5,355 nt of DNA, from the NCBI GenBank assembly GCA_031266895.1, contig JAISAD010000135.1, positions 1 to 5,355 on the forward strand, given 5' to 3'. The position numbers and the translations under genes were made by a program. The DNA is from Bacteroidales bacterium (GTDB taxonomy: Bacteria; Bacteroidota; Bacteroidia; Bacteroidales; WCHB1-69). This document shows, in pieces, positions 4,931-5,355 of the stretch; the stretch's first letter is position 1; each line of letters begins with the position of its first letter. Below the pieces are notes generated by a model. It was given only the letters and a program-made list of their open reading frames with translations. It had not been told where the DNA came from and made no database searches.

Positions 4931-5355
4931 ATGAATCCCAAAAACCTTACCAATATACAGAAATCATTTACCGCACAGGCGCAGAATTTTGAAAGTAAAA
5001 AATTGAATTTCTCTAAACAGGAATACCTTGACTACACCATTCAAAGCATGGATTTAACTCCAAATGATTATGTGTTAGAAGCCGCTGCCGGTACTTGCAT
5101 ATGCGGACGTTCTGTTGCTCCTTTCGTAAAATATGTTACTTGTCTTGACGCAACCCCGGCTATGCTTGCCGTTGGCAAAGAAGAAGCGGCAAAGAGCGGG
5201 ATTACAAACATACATTTTATCAACGGGTATATCGAAAAGATGCCTTTTGAAAATCAATGCTTTGATGTGGTCCTTACCCGGCTTTCTTTCCACCATTTTA
5301 CAGAAATGGAAAAACCATTTTCGGAAATGAGCCGTGTGTTAAAGGGCGGCGGGAA
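4931..5355 (+). CDS. Class I SAM-dependent methyltransferase (5' part, cut by window)
   Basis: The first 141 residues of a Methyltransf_11-type enzyme, still open at the right edge. Motif I is VLEAAAGTCICGRS at 48-61, a glycine-poor version of the usual D-x-G-C-G-T-G SAM loop, with the GTC-x-C-G-R form found in a subset of these enzymes. The acidic residue that would contact the SAM ribose is D73 in CLDATPAML. IEKMPFENQCFDVVLTRLSF spans 101-120 (motifs II-III: MPF, then FDVV), followed by HHF at 121-123 and EMSRVLKGGG at 132-141, the usual pre-motif at the end of the Rossmann core. These enzymes transfer a methyl group from SAM; the substrate is set by regions not present here. The N-terminal 40 residues, including SFTAQAQNFES, are typical of the UbiE/BioC-like group. 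The gene begins 15 bases after the PEP mutase-family stop. Confidence 0.88.
   Translation, partial: MNPKNLTNIQKSFTAQAQNFESKKLNFSKQEYLDYTIQSMDLTPNDYVLEAAAGTCICGRSVAPFVKYVTCLDATPAMLAVGKEEAAKSGITNIHFINGYIEKMPFENQCFDVVLTRLSFHHFTEMEKPFSEMSRVLKGGG

Noticed and set aside
612..5296. Open frames on the minus strand, up to about 120 codons
   Set aside because: They overlap well-identified genes, lack family features and convincing ribosome binding sites, and look like antisense shadows.

Overview
The window reads as an ordinary bacterial chromosome segment in which every recognisable gene lies on the + strand. Moderately AT-rich DNA, strong AGGAG-type ribosome binding sites, very short intergenic gaps and the gene families present suggest a strictly anaerobic Firmicute, probably a clostridial lineage. 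This assignment is inferred from style and gene content; there is no rRNA or other marker. No tRNA, rRNA, insertion sequence or CRISPR array is visible.

Layout. (1) At 73-459 there is a small DUF488-family protein. (2) At 550-3083 there is a tightly packed four-gene block: a QueG/reductive-dehalogenase-like double [4Fe-4S] protein with a twin-arginine signal, then TatA, then TatC (overlapping tatA), then a polytopic DUF4405-type putative haem b membrane protein. This looks like a self-contained export and electron-transfer module: the iron-sulfur protein would fold and load its clusters in the cytoplasm, cross through the translocase encoded next to it, and exchange electrons with the membrane cytochrome. 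The Tat signal, the TatA/TatC identities and the cysteine spacing are read directly from the sequence; the electron-transfer partnership is inferred. (3) At 3125-4915 one uninterrupted reading frame contains two proteins normally encoded separately: a DUF1848 protein with a CxxxCxxC motif, and an isocitrate lyase/PEP mutase-family protein that has its own ribosome binding site and ATG inside the frame. A tandem TAG-TGA lies one base out of frame just before that ribosome binding site, so a one-base indel, a sequencing error or programmed slippage may explain the apparent fusion. (4) From 4931 to the right edge is the 5' part of a class I SAM-dependent methyltransferase, cut by the window.

The most interesting points are the dedicated Tat module with an exported QueG-like protein that appears to lack the QueG proton-donor aspartate, a perfect 12-bp hairpin inside the coding region just upstream of tatA, the DUF1848/PEP-mutase junction, and several unusual residues in TatC.
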